Source: Borrelia puertoricensis
Lineage (GTDB): Bacteria > Spirochaetota > Spirochaetia > Borreliales > Borreliaceae
DNA: 64,000 nucleotides
Assembly: GCF_023035875.1 (NCBI RefSeq)
Contig: NZ_CP075379.1
Location: 310,001-374,000, forward strand
Reading direction: 5' to 3'
Part shown: piece by piece, positions 47,846 through 57,452 of the stretch
How the letters are laid out: each line of letters opens with the position of its first letter
Position numbering within the stretch: the first letter of the stretch is position 1
Made by a program: the position numbers and the translations under genes
The notes under the pieces: model-generated
The model's database searches: none
Seen by the model: the letters and a program-made list of their open reading frames with translations, nothing else
What the model was told of the DNA's origin: nothing

Positions 47846-49255
47846 ATGTCATTAAACTACAGTGAAATAAATATCTTACTTAAAGAAATGCCATTAAAAA
47901 ATTCATTTTTAAGAAAAATTAAACAGCCTAACCATAAAACTTTGATTATGGAACTTTATAATAAAGAAACAGATGAAAAAAACTTTAATATATTAATCTC
48001 ATTAAATCCAAAAAAAACAAGAATTCACAAAACAAACAAGAAATTTGAAAATATCAAACCCCCTTTAAGATTTTTTGAATTTTTAAAATCAAAAGTTCAA
48101 AATGGTAAAATATTTGAAGCATATCAAATAAAAAATGAAAGAATAATTTTAATTAAAGTGTTTAAAGATAAAATAATAATTTTTATCTTCATAAAATTAT
48201 GGTCATCATCTCCTAATATAATTGCAACAGACGCAAATTTTAAAATCCTTGATGCATATTATAGAAGACCAAGGTCAAAAGAAATTACAGGTGAAATATT
48301 CACAAAAGCCAAAGAAATTATTGAAAATAATAATACAACTGACAAAAAAGAAGTCACACTCAAAGATGGATACAACAATGAAATATCTTACTCCGAATTT
48401 ATTGAAAATTACTATGATAATTTAGAAATAAAAGAGACTCAGGTGCACAACATAGAACTACTTAAGCAAAAATACGAAAAAGAAAAAATAAATTTAGAAA
48501 AAAAAATAAGCTCTCTAGAGAAACAAATAAATTCAATTGAAAAAATCGAGGATCAAAGAAAAAAAGGTGAAATGATCCTATCAAACATTAACAAAATAAA
48601 AAAAGGAATGGATAAAATCATTTTAAACAATAACAATGGTGAACAAATTAAAATAATGCTGGACAAAGCATTACTCCCTAAAGATAATGCTTTAAAATAT
48701 TTTAAAGAATACAAAAAAAACAAAAATTCTTTAAAGATTATACAAGAACAATTAAAATACGCAAAAACACAATACAATACATTAATATCAAAGACAGATT
48801 ACATCGACAAAACAGACTGTATCATACCGGAAAATGAAAGAACCAAAAAACAAAAAATTACAAAAAAACCATCTATTGGCCTTCATTTCCTATCTTATGG
48901 ATTTGAAGTTGTTATAGGCAGAAATGCAAAAGAAAACGATGAACTCTTAAGAAATTGGGCAAAGGGAAATGATTACTGGCTACACACAAGAGATTATCCT
49001 GGTGCTTATGTTTTTATTAGGGGTAAAAAAGACAAAACACCTCCTCTTGAAGTCTTGATAGATGCTGGGAACTTATGTGTGTTTTATACAAAACCTGCAA
49101 GACAATCAGGCAAAGCTGATCTTTACTATACCAATGTTAAATATTTAAGAAGAATTAAAGGAGAAAAAAAAGGACTTGTAATACCCAATAGGGAAAAAAA
49201 TTTAAATATCAAACTAGACACCAAAATATTAAACAAACTAAAAAACAAAAATTAA
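47846..49255 (+). CDS. rqcH: RqcH/NEMF-family (FbpA/NFACT) protein
   Basis: The 469 residues show the NFACT plan: an N-terminal domain with IKLWSSSPNIIATDANFKIL, a long coiled coil (about 190-310, with KKISSLEKQINSIEKIEDQ), and the C-terminal NFACT-R domain (GFEVVIGRNAKENDELLRNW, DYWLHTRDYPGAYVFIRG, YYTNVKYLRRIKGEKKGLV). In Bacillus, RqcH adds alanine tails on stalled ribosomes. The Asp-Arg pair needed for that seems to read Glu-Arg here (KNERIILIKV). The Lyme homologue BB0347 was reported as a surface fibronectin binder. GGGG precedes the ATG. Confidence 0.88.
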   Translation: MSLNYSEINILLKEMPLKNSFLRKIKQPNHKTLIMELYNKETDEKNFNILISLNPKKTRIHKTNKKFENIKPPLRFFEFLKSKVQNGKIFEAYQIKNERIILIKVFKDKIIIFIFIKLWSSSPNIIATDANFKILDAYYRRPRSKEITGEIFTKAKEIIENNNTTDKKEVTLKDGYNNEISYSEFIENYYDNLEIKETQVHNIELLKQKYEKEKINLEKKISSLEKQINSIEKIEDQRKKGEMILSNINKIKKGMDKIILNNNNGEQIKIMLDKALLPKDNALKYFKEYKKNKNSLKIIQEQLKYAKTQYNTLISKTDYIDKTDCIIPENERTKKQKITKKPSIGLHFLSYGFEVVIGRNAKENDELLRNWAKGNDYWLHTRDYPGAYVFIRGKKDKTPPLEVLIDAGNLCVFYTKPARQSGKADLYYTNVKYLRRIKGEKKGLVIPNREKNLNIKLDTKILNKLKNKN

Positions 49256-49366
49256 GTTTTATAATATATGCTAATTTAATCTTAAAATAAAATGACAAGT
49301 TCTTAAAAATTATTGTTATTGAAGCTTAAAAAGCATAAAATTTTAAGTACTATAGGAGAAAAATAA

Positions 49367-50800
49367 ATGATACAAAAATTAACAAAAATAGTAGCAACAA
49401 TATCTGACCTCAGATGTGATCCAGAACACATAAAAGAGTTATATGAAGCAGGAGTAAATGTAATAAGACTTAATACTGCTCATCAATCTCATGATGATGC
49501 AATAAAAGTAATAAACAATGTCAGACAGGTTTCAAATAAAATAGCATTAATGATCGATACAAAAGGGCCAGAAGTTAGAACAGCTAATATTGAAAATCCT
49601 ATTACCGTTAAGATAGGAGACAAAATAATAATCTCAACATCACCTATCAATGAGTCTAATTCATTGCAAACAAACTACGATGGATTTGTAAATGAAGTTC
49701 CAAATGGTTCGACAATTCTTATTGATGATGGCGAACTGGAAATGACTGTTATTGAAAAACTCGCAGATAGATTAATCTGCAAAGTTAAAAATGATGGACA
49801 AATTAAAAACAAAAAATCAATTAATACACCGGGAATTTCACTTAAATTACAATCTGTCACTGAAAAAGATAGGGGATTTATTGAACTTGCAGCAAAACAA
49901 AATATTGATTTTATTGCCCATTCATTCGTAAGACATGCAAAAGATATTCAAGACGTCAAAGATATATTAAATGCTGCTGGAAATCCAGACGTTAAAATTA
50001 TTGCCAAAGTTGAAAATCAAGAAGGAATTGATAATATTGAAGAAATTGCAAAAGCCTCTTACGGGATTATGGTTGCAAGAGGCGATATGGGAGTTGAAAT
50101 ACCAGCTGAAGATGTTCCTTTAGCACAAATTAAGATAACAAAAACCTGCATTAAATACGGAGTACCTGTAATTACCGCAACACAAATGTTGCACACAATG
50201 ATTGAAAATCCAAGACCTACAAGAGCAGAGGTATCTGATGTGGCTAATGCAATTCTAAATGGCACAGATGCCATCATGTTATCTGGGGAGACAGCTTATG
50301 GCAAATACCCAATTGAAGCTGTTAAAATGATGACCAAAATTGCTATAGAAGTTGAAAAATATAGAGAAAAAACACTATTTCAAGATGAAATTTTTCACAG
50401 CAAAAGGATCATAAGAAACTATATTATTAAATGTGCAATTGATGCAACCAAAATAATGCCTGTTAAAGCCATTATTGTTGATTCACTCAAAGGAAGAACC
50501 GCAAGAATAATGGCAACATACAGAGCAAGTGTACCTCTATTTATTACAACAAATAATGAAAGAATAGCAAGAGAATTATCACTCTCTTATGGTGTTTATG
50601 CTAATCTGGTTGATCATAACTTTAAGGCAACAACTGAATTTGTAGTAACTTCTCTTGAAATGCTTAAAACACAAAAAGTAGTTCAAGATTCAGATATTGT
50701 AGTAATTATCTCTGGAAATCCAAATAGAGATACTAATAAAGGTACGGAATTTATGGAAATAAATATAGTAAAAGAAGCAATTAAAGGACACAACAGATAA
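49367..50800 (+). CDS. pyk: Pyruvate kinase
   Basis: Last step of glycolysis, making ATP and pyruvate from phosphoenolpyruvate. KIVATISDLRCDPEHIKELYEAG begins the barrel (written here as two joined parts of residues 6-18 and 19-29), MIDTKGPEVRTA gives the K+ and phosphate region, AKVENQEGIDNI the catalytic lysine and glutamate, and GDMGVEIP, ATQMLHTMI, PTRAEVSDVANAILNGTDA and MLSGETAYGKYP the rest. 477 residues is normal. TAGGAG precedes the ATG. A degenerate MEMO-like frame begins a few bases after its stop. Confidence 0.97.
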   Translation: MIQKLTKIVATISDLRCDPEHIKELYEAGVNVIRLNTAHQSHDDAIKVINNVRQVSNKIALMIDTKGPEVRTANIENPITVKIGDKIIISTSPINESNSLQTNYDGFVNEVPNGSTILIDDGELEMTVIEKLADRLICKVKNDGQIKNKKSINTPGISLKLQSVTEKDRGFIELAAKQNIDFIAHSFVRHAKDIQDVKDILNAAGNPDVKIIAKVENQEGIDNIEEIAKASYGIMVARGDMGVEIPAEDVPLAQIKITKTCIKYGVPVITATQMLHTMIENPRPTRAEVSDVANAILNGTDAIMLSGETAYGKYPIEAVKMMTKIAIEVEKYREKTLFQDEIFHSKRIIRNYIIKCAIDATKIMPVKAIIVDSLKGRTARIMATYRASVPLFITTNNERIARELSLSYGVYANLVDHNFKATTEFVVTSLEMLKTQKVVQDSDIVVIISGNPNRDTNKGTEFMEINIVKEAIKGHNR

Positions 50801-50805
50801 ACAAA

Positions 50806-51558
50806 ATAAGAAATAGTTTAGTTGATAATATATTTTATTCAACCAATGATTGCAATTTAGAATTATTTAGCTTAAATAAAAGAAAAACTCATAAAGCACT
50901 TTTGATTAGTTATGGCACTTATGAGTTTTTCTTAAACAATATTACTCTGTTCAAAAAAATAATAGCACATAATACAAAAAATGTGTTTATATTCTCAAAA
51001 ACAAAAGAGAACTCACAGATTAACATATCAGACCATCAAGCTTGGAAATTCTTTAATAAAACAATTGATGTCAATCTAGACATAATAAATTTAATAAAAA
51101 ATTTTGAATTTACAAATACAGAAGATAAAATAATAGAAAATGACCATAAAATTGAAATTGTATTAAATTTTATCAAAAATATAACACAAAATATAAAAAT
51201 TATTCCCATTATTTTAGGTAAACTTAAAAATCAAACTTTGAGAGAATTTTGTACATTTTTAAATCCGCTTACAACAAAGGAAGAAAATTCTTTTATATTT
51301 CTCTCTCACTTCATATCACACTCTACACACTTAAACAAAACTATTCAATTATCAACAACATTAAAGGAACTCTTAAGTACACCTAATTTAAATTCATCAA
51401 CTCTATTAGAATATTATAATGCACGCAAAATATTTCCTGAAAATATAAACGCAATCATCATAATTCATAAACTTTTCCACAAATTTGAATTTATAAACCA
51501 ACAGATCATCAACAATAACAATGAATATTCAATAATAGAAAACATATTAATAAATTAA
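50806..51558 (+). CDS. Degenerate MEMO-family (AmmeMemoRadiSam B-like) protein, unusual start
   Basis: The only ordinary initiator, a TTG at 50902, has no ribosome-binding site, yet the frame is open back to the pyk stop and that extension fits the family: RNSLVDNIFYSTNDCNLELF then KALLISYGTYEF mirrors the MEMO N-terminus (R..vaG.FYP....L, kA.i.PHAGY). Later blocks also fit: IIENDHKIEIVLNFI (EHSxExxLPFL), IIPIILGKLKN, and FLSHFISHS (SSDxSHY). The histidines of the last two blocks remain, while PHAGY and GPNH are lost. An AUA start at 50806 or 50797 is suspected. Function unknown. Confidence 0.6.
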   Translation: MRNSLVDNIFYSTNDCNLELFSLNKRKTHKALLISYGTYEFFLNNITLFKKIIAHNTKNVFIFSKTKENSQINISDHQAWKFFNKTIDVNLDIINLIKNFEFTNTEDKIIENDHKIEIVLNFIKNITQNIKIIPIILGKLKNQTLREFCTFLNPLTTKEENSFIFLSHFISHSTHLNKTIQLSTTLKELLSTPNLNSSTLLEYYNARKIFPENINAIIIIHKLFHKFEFINQQIINNNNEYSIIENILIN

Positions 51559-51578
51559 AATTAACAAAGTCACAATTT

Positions 51579-51857
51579 TTAAATAAAATCTTCTATCTTT
51601 TTGGAATTTTTCCTCAAAAAAACACTAAGACCTAACTTTGAAATACTCCTTAGAGTACTTGCAGAAACTTTTATATTAATACTTTTTCCAAGCTCAGGAA
51701 CAAAAAATTTCTTATTTATCAAATTTACCTTAAAAGTTCTCCTGGTCTTTACACCAATGTGTTGTCCCCCTCCACCCTTTTTTCTGGAAAGTCCCTTCCT
51801 TGGAACATTGTTTCCAAACATTGTCTTTTTACCTGTTATTTCACATTCTCTTCCCAT
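51579..51857 (-). CDS. rpmB: 50S ribosomal protein L28
   Basis: Large-subunit protein of 92 residues: RECEITGKKTMFGNNVPRKG, the glycine patch KKGGGGQHIGVKTRRTFKVN, and the tail VSASTLRSISKLGL. No CxxC zinc pair is present; a single Cys is at residue 5. It is convergent with the MEMO-like gene (20-base gap) and follows the unknown 51867 gene by nine bases. Confidence 0.95.
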   Translation of the reverse strand: MGRECEITGKKTMFGNNVPRKGLSRKKGGGGQHIGVKTRRTFKVNLINKKFFVPELGKSINIKVSASTLRSISKLGLSVFLRKNSKKIEDFI

Positions 51858-51866
51858 CTAAATCTC

Positions 51867-53426
51867 CTAAACTGTATTTTTCTTCTCCAAGTATAAATCC
51901 ATCAACCTCAAAAATAAATTTAAATTATCAACTACATTTTTAATTATACTACCAAAGTTTACATTATTGCCATAGCTTTTTACAAGCTCAATATCAAGCT
52001 CTTTCCAATTATAAATAAACTCCTTTTCTGAAGCGGGTTTAAAATAATCTTCTAAACAATCATTCAAACGTCGTTCTAAAGATTTAATTACTGAATAATA
52101 CTCATTCAATAAAATTAAAGCCTTTTTATTAATATCTGCTATTATATTCAACAGCAATTTCTCTGAAGATTTATCTCCAACAGAAATTCTGTGCAAAAGT
52201 GAGTTTATTCTATTACCATAAGTACCCTGTTCGCCAAGATTATTATCAAAATCAATAAGATTGGAATAAATACCAACTAAAGAATGAATATCATTAGAAA
52301 TTTCTCTAGAAACTTCCATAGCCTTCCACTGTCCCTTAATAATAAGGACATTAATAATATCACTTAGATCCTTTTTCACAAAATTAACCGCATGAGTTTT
52401 TAAATAAACTAAAAGATCAGAATAAACATATCCAGTGGTACTCACAATTGCAGATGTAATCTTAGCATGCATACGTTCACTATAATTCTCTAAACTTACA
52501 AGAGTCACTCCAGGAAATAATTTCTCGGCTAAAAGCTTAGATTTACTATTTTTTTGCAAAATTTCAATCTTTGCTCTCTCATTTGAAACATGTTTAGAGA
52601 GATCATTAAAAAATGATATTGTCTTTGCTTTTGACTTTTTGACACCAGATATAGGCAAATAATCAGGATCACCGCTAACATACCTTATAAGATATAAAAT
52701 TTCTTTATTCTTATTTATCTCAATTATAGAGGTTAGTATCTTAAGCCAAACATTTGGTTTAATAGGAAAATTGTCCCTATCTCCATACACCTCTAAAAGA
52801 ATATCGTAAAGATTTCTCCAAATAGAAACATCTCTAATAGAATATATACATTCCAAAAAATCTTTAATATCATCAAGGATTACACCACAACTAACCGCAT
52901 TAAATCTTGGTTTATATATAAAGTCATTTTCTGGAAATAAACTATCAAAATTTTTAATAATTGAATAATACTGATACGAGGCTAAGTCAAAAAATATCTC
53001 TAAAGCACCACAAGTCTCATCTATAAACCTTATTTGTTCTTGAGTTATATTATCCAACAAATAATTTAAATTATTATCCAAATTCTTAGATATATCAGGT
53101 GTAAAATTGACTACATCATTAGATGAGAAAGAATAAATATATTCTAAAGCTTGCTTTTGATTATCATTCAAATATTTTTCAACAACAAAATGAATTATTT
53201 TACTTGAAGTTCGATATCTTTGTACAAAAAACTTGAAAGGCATAAACGCTTTATAAAGATTATAAATAAACTTAGCAAATTGGGGTAAAGCCTGAATTTT
53301 TGAAGCATTAAAAAAATTGCCTACCTTACTTAGATTATTCTTTACCTCTCTAAGTCTTCTTTGCTTCACTTGTTCAGGAGTAAGCTCTTTATTAAAGATA
53401 GAAACTAAAAAATCAACTAAACCCAA
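51867..53426 (-). CDS. Spirochaete-specific hypothetical protein (about 519 residues)
   Basis: Not recognised by motif; it resembles a family of large helical proteins found in spirochaetes. No signal peptide or membrane helix is evident. The frame is open to an ATG at 53507 without a ribosome-binding site. A TTG at 53426 has AAAGGAG nine bases upstream and gives MGLVDFLVSIFNKELTPEQ, a more natural start. The chain is almost all helical, with a basic N-terminal segment (EQVKQRRLREVKNNLSKVG). It is upstream of rpmB in the same transcript. Confidence 0.7.
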   Translation of the reverse strand: MGLVDFLVSIFNKELTPEQVKQRRLREVKNNLSKVGNFFNASKIQALPQFAKFIYNLYKAFMPFKFFVQRYRTSSKIIHFVVEKYLNDNQKQALEYIYSFSSNDVVNFTPDISKNLDNNLNYLLDNITQEQIRFIDETCGALEIFFDLASYQYYSIIKNFDSLFPENDFIYKPRFNAVSCGVILDDIKDFLECIYSIRDVSIWRNLYDILLEVYGDRDNFPIKPNVWLKILTSIIEINKNKEILYLIRYVSGDPDYLPISGVKKSKAKTISFFNDLSKHVSNERAKIEILQKNSKSKLLAEKLFPGVTLVSLENYSERMHAKITSAIVSTTGYVYSDLLVYLKTHAVNFVKKDLSDIINVLIIKGQWKAMEVSREISNDIHSLVGIYSNLIDFDNNLGEQGTYGNRINSLLHRISVGDKSSEKLLLNIIADINKKALILLNEYYSVIKSLERRLNDCLEDYFKPASEKEFIYNWKELDIELVKSYGNNVNFGSIIKNVVDNLNLFLRLMDLYLEKKNTV

Positions 53427-53549
53427 ACTAGTCACTCTCCTTTCATAATAAAATCTAGAGCTTTCAAAGAGATCTAAAATTATAAAATAACTATAAAAAT
53501 TATACATAATTTATTGTAAAATGGAATAAAATAGAACAAATAATTTTTT

Positions 53550-54683
53550 ATGTGCATAAAGAAATCGATTTCGATCATAGTCTTTATTTTAATTTTTAGT
53601 TGCTCAAAAAATGATACCATCACTATATTAACTGATAACAAAATCATGCTATTTTATATAAATCAATTCAATATCCAAAATAAAACTAGCTTCATCATTA
53701 AATATAGAGAACATATCAACATGCAAACGATTAATGAAGAAAATGCGCAAGTAATTATCTCAAAAAATATAGACAGCATAAACATAACTAAAAACTTTAA
53801 AAATATTCAACAATACTATTACCCAGATTATCCAATATTGAATAATATATCTGAAAAATTCGCACACAGAATTGTCCCTTTAAGCTTTGATGTCCCAATT
53901 TTAATATATAAAAATGAATATAATATACAAAAATATATTGATATACAAAATATTAAAGAAATACACAAAAGATTTCAAAAGGAAAAAAAACTTTTTATCT
54001 CTCCATACATCTCTGAAAATCTATTTTACACAATATCTGAAATCAATGACATAAATTTTTACTTTGGAAACAGCAAACCAGAATATAATGAAAAAAAAAT
54101 GTCGGATATGATAAACCACTTTAAATCTTTCATAGATACAAATGAACTTGCATTACACAAAAACTTCACAGAAAAATACAAATATTTAAATTTAGAGAAA
54201 ATATTACTTCAAAAGAAAACAATTTTAATTGCAGGATTAACTAACTTAACATATTACAATAGCTTAAACAAAGATATCAAAGACAAAATTAATTTTTCAT
54301 ATCTAACAAATAAAGAAAAAAAATCATCAATATGCAACATAAGCTTTATGGGGGTTAAAGAAATATCGACACCTATAGAAAAATTTATTCAATGGATATT
54401 AGACCAAGAGGTACAAAAATCACTAATTAAACTTAAAGAAAAAGTAAAATTCAATGAATATTTTGGATTTGCAAATGGATTTACACCCTATAAAGGTTTA
54501 AATTTAAAATTAAAAAACATAATCAAAAAAATACCTTCATTTATTATAGATGAAAATTATATAAACAAAAATTCATATATACTAAATAAAGAACAAATAG
54601 AAAAAGAAAATCGCATGATTAATGAATTATTTTTATCTAATATAAACAACACAAACTCTAATGAAGATCATGCTTCTTTATAA
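53550..54683 (+). CDS. Lipoprotein resembling an ABC-type solute-binding protein
   Basis: The 377 residues start with a lipoprotein signal ending IFSC (Cys about residue 18). What follows (TITILTDNKIMLFYINQFNI, AQVIISKNIDSI, IVPLSFDVPILIYKNEYNI, FIQWILDQEVQKSLIKL, YFGFANGFTPYKG) has the layout of extracellular solute-binding proteins: an early strand for recognising a string of targets, a central hinge, and a C-terminal region with a domain 'QWILDQEVQ'. No permease gene is adjacent. Its 3' end overlaps the convergent membrane protein gene by 16 bases. Substrate unknown. Confidence 0.6.
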   Translation: MCIKKSISIIVFILIFSCSKNDTITILTDNKIMLFYINQFNIQNKTSFIIKYREHINMQTINEENAQVIISKNIDSINITKNFKNIQQYYYPDYPILNNISEKFAHRIVPLSFDVPILIYKNEYNIQKYIDIQNIKEIHKRFQKEKKLFISPYISENLFYTISEINDINFYFGNSKPEYNEKKMSDMINHFKSFIDTNELALHKNFTEKYKYLNLEKILLQKKTILIAGLTNLTYYNSLNKDIKDKINFSYLTNKEKKSSICNISFMGVKEISTPIEKFIQWILDQEVQKSLIKLKEKVKFNEYFGFANGFTPYKGLNLKLKNIIKKIPSFIIDENYINKNSYILNKEQIEKENRMINELFLSNINNTNSNEDHASL

Positions 54684-56470
54684 TTAACTCGTATTACATG
54701 CAACACAATAAAAAACAAGATAGAAAAAATCAGAATAAAAGATATGTATATATTAACGGATATTTGTATAAAGAATGCTATTAAAATCAACAATAAATAA
54801 TTTATAAAAAGCGAAATAATACCTGAAAAAATAGCTATTATTAAGGATATAAGAAATATCATAAGTTTTGAATCAAATTCAAAACTTATCTTAGAAGCTA
54901 CAGCTATAAACATAACACCAAAAAAAACTAATAAAATAGGACTCATCATTAAAAAAAGACTTGAAGAAAACACACTTATCAGTATTAAGTTAAACGTTTT
55001 AACTCTATTAAAAGCACCTAAAAGAACTTGAATGGGTAAAAAAATGCTATCCTTACCAGAATTTGCAAATAAACGCAAATTATTAACATCATTATTAATA
55101 TTAATGATTTTTGTATTACTTAAATCAAAGTCTGTAAGCGATACAATTATCTTAGTGGCAGTAACGTCACTATTTTCATTTTTCTTATCTAAAACATTTT
55201 GATAAACCCCATTGCCCTTAAGAGTAGCAAATGGTACTTTAATATGCAATATAACATTACCTGATCTATTAAATCTAATAAGCTCAAAATTTTTAATCAT
55301 CTTTATATAAGAAGAAACGGTATTTACAACCTTTTGCATATAAATATAATCATATGTCCCATTACCAGAATTAGGTTGAAACAAAAATATATCATTGATA
55401 CCATAATGCTCATAATGCTTTTCAATCTCATCAAAAAAGAAATACTCATCTTTAAGCTTTTCTAAAGACTTATTTTTATAATTTAAGATCTCATTATCAT
55501 TTGGAAATAAATTATGAAGCTTTAAAAAGCCATAATATGCAGGCTTAAATTTTTCTGTATTGAGATATAAAAAATTTTTTTGCTTCTCTTCAAAAACTGA
55601 AGACTTCTTTTCAATTTCGATATTTTTATATTCATTAATAGCTTTGAAAGTTAAATCTAACAGTGCAGCAAATTCATCATCTCTAGTAGAAACCAATCCC
55701 ATATAAGCAAAATAATTAGCTGTAGAATAATCACCTTTAGAAATAAATCCATTAACAATATCTTGAAAATCCCTCTTAGTCAAATTTTTAATCAAATGTA
55801 CCTTAAGCGTCTTTCTAACTTTTTCCAAATCAACATCATAAATAGGCATTCTATCATATTCAGACCGAGTCAAATAATAATTAATTGAAAGTTCATCGTT
55901 ATCAGAAATAAGTCTCATTTTTTCATACATTCTAAGCAATTCTTCAAGGTATTTTCTCTTCTGTTGCAAAACCTCTATCAACTCATTTACATCTAATGTC
56001 TTATTTGAAGACAAATTTATATCTATACTTTTAACCTCATTAACTATCGAATTTGCCTGACCTGCAAGAAGATTATATCTCTCATAGTTATACTTATATT
56101 CACTTCTTTGAGTAAGAATATAAGACATAACAGAGTTAAAAACAAACATAAAAACAATGCCTATTATAAAAAACAGAAACATGAATGGATAGAGTTTTTT
56201 AAATAAACATCCTTTATAGTCTCTTAGATAAAGCCGTGTCTCATGTTTAGCTAAAAAGATAAAATAAACTAAAACAAAGAAAATAAAAAATCCATTAAAA
56301 TAATGATAAATACTTAAAATAGTATCAAAAAATGTGGCTATTAATACATGTTTGTCTAAATAATCTGCCCCAAAGAAATACGTGTAACAAAAAACAAAGC
56401 AAATAAATAAAAGTAAAAGAATAAAAAATTTACTTACAAATGTATACAATTCTCTTTTCATATATAACAA
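54668..56470 (-). CDS. Large polytopic membrane protein of unknown function
   Basis: Not recognised. The 600 residues have two helices near the N-terminus (about 10-70), one at about 90-115, then a long soluble section (about 120-480) with helical segments including FISKGDYSTANYFAYMGLVS, a possible TPR-like hairpin, and a C-terminal bundle of at least three helices. The soluble part is probably periplasmic. The Met at 56461 is an alternative start. It begins six bases after the 56477 gene, so the two are co-expressed and may form a complex. Confidence 0.65.
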   Translation of the reverse strand: MLYMKRELYTFVSKFFILLLLFICFVFCYTYFFGADYLDKHVLIATFFDTILSIYHYFNGFFIFFVLVYFIFLAKHETRLYLRDYKGCLFKKLYPFMFLFFIIGIVFMFVFNSVMSYILTQRSEYKYNYERYNLLAGQANSIVNEVKSIDINLSSNKTLDVNELIEVLQQKRKYLEELLRMYEKMRLISDNDELSINYYLTRSEYDRMPIYDVDLEKVRKTLKVHLIKNLTKRDFQDIVNGFISKGDYSTANYFAYMGLVSTRDDEFAALLDLTFKAINEYKNIEIEKKSSVFEEKQKNFLYLNTEKFKPAYYGFLKLHNLFPNDNEILNYKNKSLEKLKDEYFFFDEIEKHYEHYGINDIFLFQPNSGNGTYDYIYMQKVVNTVSSYIKMIKNFELIRFNRSGNVILHIKVPFATLKGNGVYQNVLDKKNENSDVTATKIIVSLTDFDLSNTKIININNDVNNLRLFANSGKDSIFLPIQVLLGAFNRVKTFNLILISVFSSSLFLMMSPILLVFFGVMFIAVASKISFEFDSKLMIFLISLIIAIFSGIISLFINYLLLILIAFFIQISVNIYISFILIFSILFFIVLHVIRVNYKEA

Positions 56471-56476
56471 ATTAGT

Positions 56477-57418
56477 TTAACATAAACTATTATCAAATCC
56501 TTCACTCACACTAATATACTTAAAAACAAAGCTAATCAAATAAGTAGAAAAGAAAGTAAGTACACAAAAAATAAAAGGAACATAATTAGAAACTACATTT
56601 TCGCCCATAATCAAATCTAAACTCTCAGGAAATTCAATCGCATAAATATTATAAACTTTAAAAAATAATATAATAAAAATAGGATAAAGAAAAAAAGATA
56701 AACCACTTGAAAATATAAGATTAAAAACATAAGAAAATGAAAATAAAAGTAAAGCAAACCCAAATATGTTAAAAATCAAACTAAAAGATTCTAAAGAAAA
56801 CAAAAAATTATTCAAAGTATCCAAATCACTAAAAACATAATTAATTAAATTATTATACAATTTATGAGTAAAAAATGAATTTGCATTAAAATTCATGATA
56901 TCAGATTCAGATTTTTCTGAATCATATGAAAAAGTCTTAAAATTTCCCTCATTAAACCCATGATCCTCAATTTTTAAAATACCTTTAAAACCAAATGATT
57001 TAACATCATCACTATAAAAGACTATTTTATCATCAAAAAAATGCACTACCCCATCTTTAATAATTTTTTCACCTCTGCTATGAAAGTCCAAAAAAACAGA
57101 ATGAAAATTAGCAGATGCTAAAAATCCAAAATAAGATAAAAGCAGTATAAAAATAAAAACAATACTATAAAAAACTCCAGAAACGCGCAACGTCTTCACG
57201 TTAAAAGGATAAGCAATTCTCATAAAAGTAGCAACTAAAGATAAAGGAAAAGAATAAAGATAAGCATCATAATAAAGTTCAAAACTTATAATAGAAAGAT
57301 TCGCTTGCAAAAACTTATATTTCAAGTAAGATGTACAAACAAACATCAAGGAAAAGATAAAAAACATAACAATAAATCTGAAAGATATTAAAAAAATAAA
57401 CCTCAAAATGCTCAACAT
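56477..57418 (-). CDS. Polytopic membrane protein of unknown function
   Basis: Not recognised. The 313 residues contain about five to six hydrophobic helices with a beta-rich extracytoplasmic loop at about 105-190 (KIIKDGVVHFFDDKIVFYSD, FGFKGILKIEDHGF). The N-terminal part has a weak resemblance to LptF/LptG-like or other envelope permeases, not enough to name it. It is followed closely by the larger membrane protein gene and preceded by the CarD-like gene at a 34-base distance. Confidence 0.6.
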   Translation of the reverse strand: MLSILRFIFLISFRFIVMFFIFSLMFVCTSYLKYKFLQANLSIISFELYYDAYLYSFPLSLVATFMRIAYPFNVKTLRVSGVFYSIVFIFILLLSYFGFLASANFHSVFLDFHSRGEKIIKDGVVHFFDDKIVFYSDDVKSFGFKGILKIEDHGFNEGNFKTFSYDSEKSESDIMNFNANSFFTHKLYNNLINYVFSDLDTLNNFLFSLESFSLIFNIFGFALLLFSFSYVFNLIFSSGLSFFLYPIFIILFFKVYNIYAIEFPESLDLIMGENVVSNYVPFIFCVLTFFSTYLISFVFKYISVSEGFDNSLC

Positions 57419-57452
57419 AATAAGTTCCTACAAGTTATAAAAAATAAAAAAT

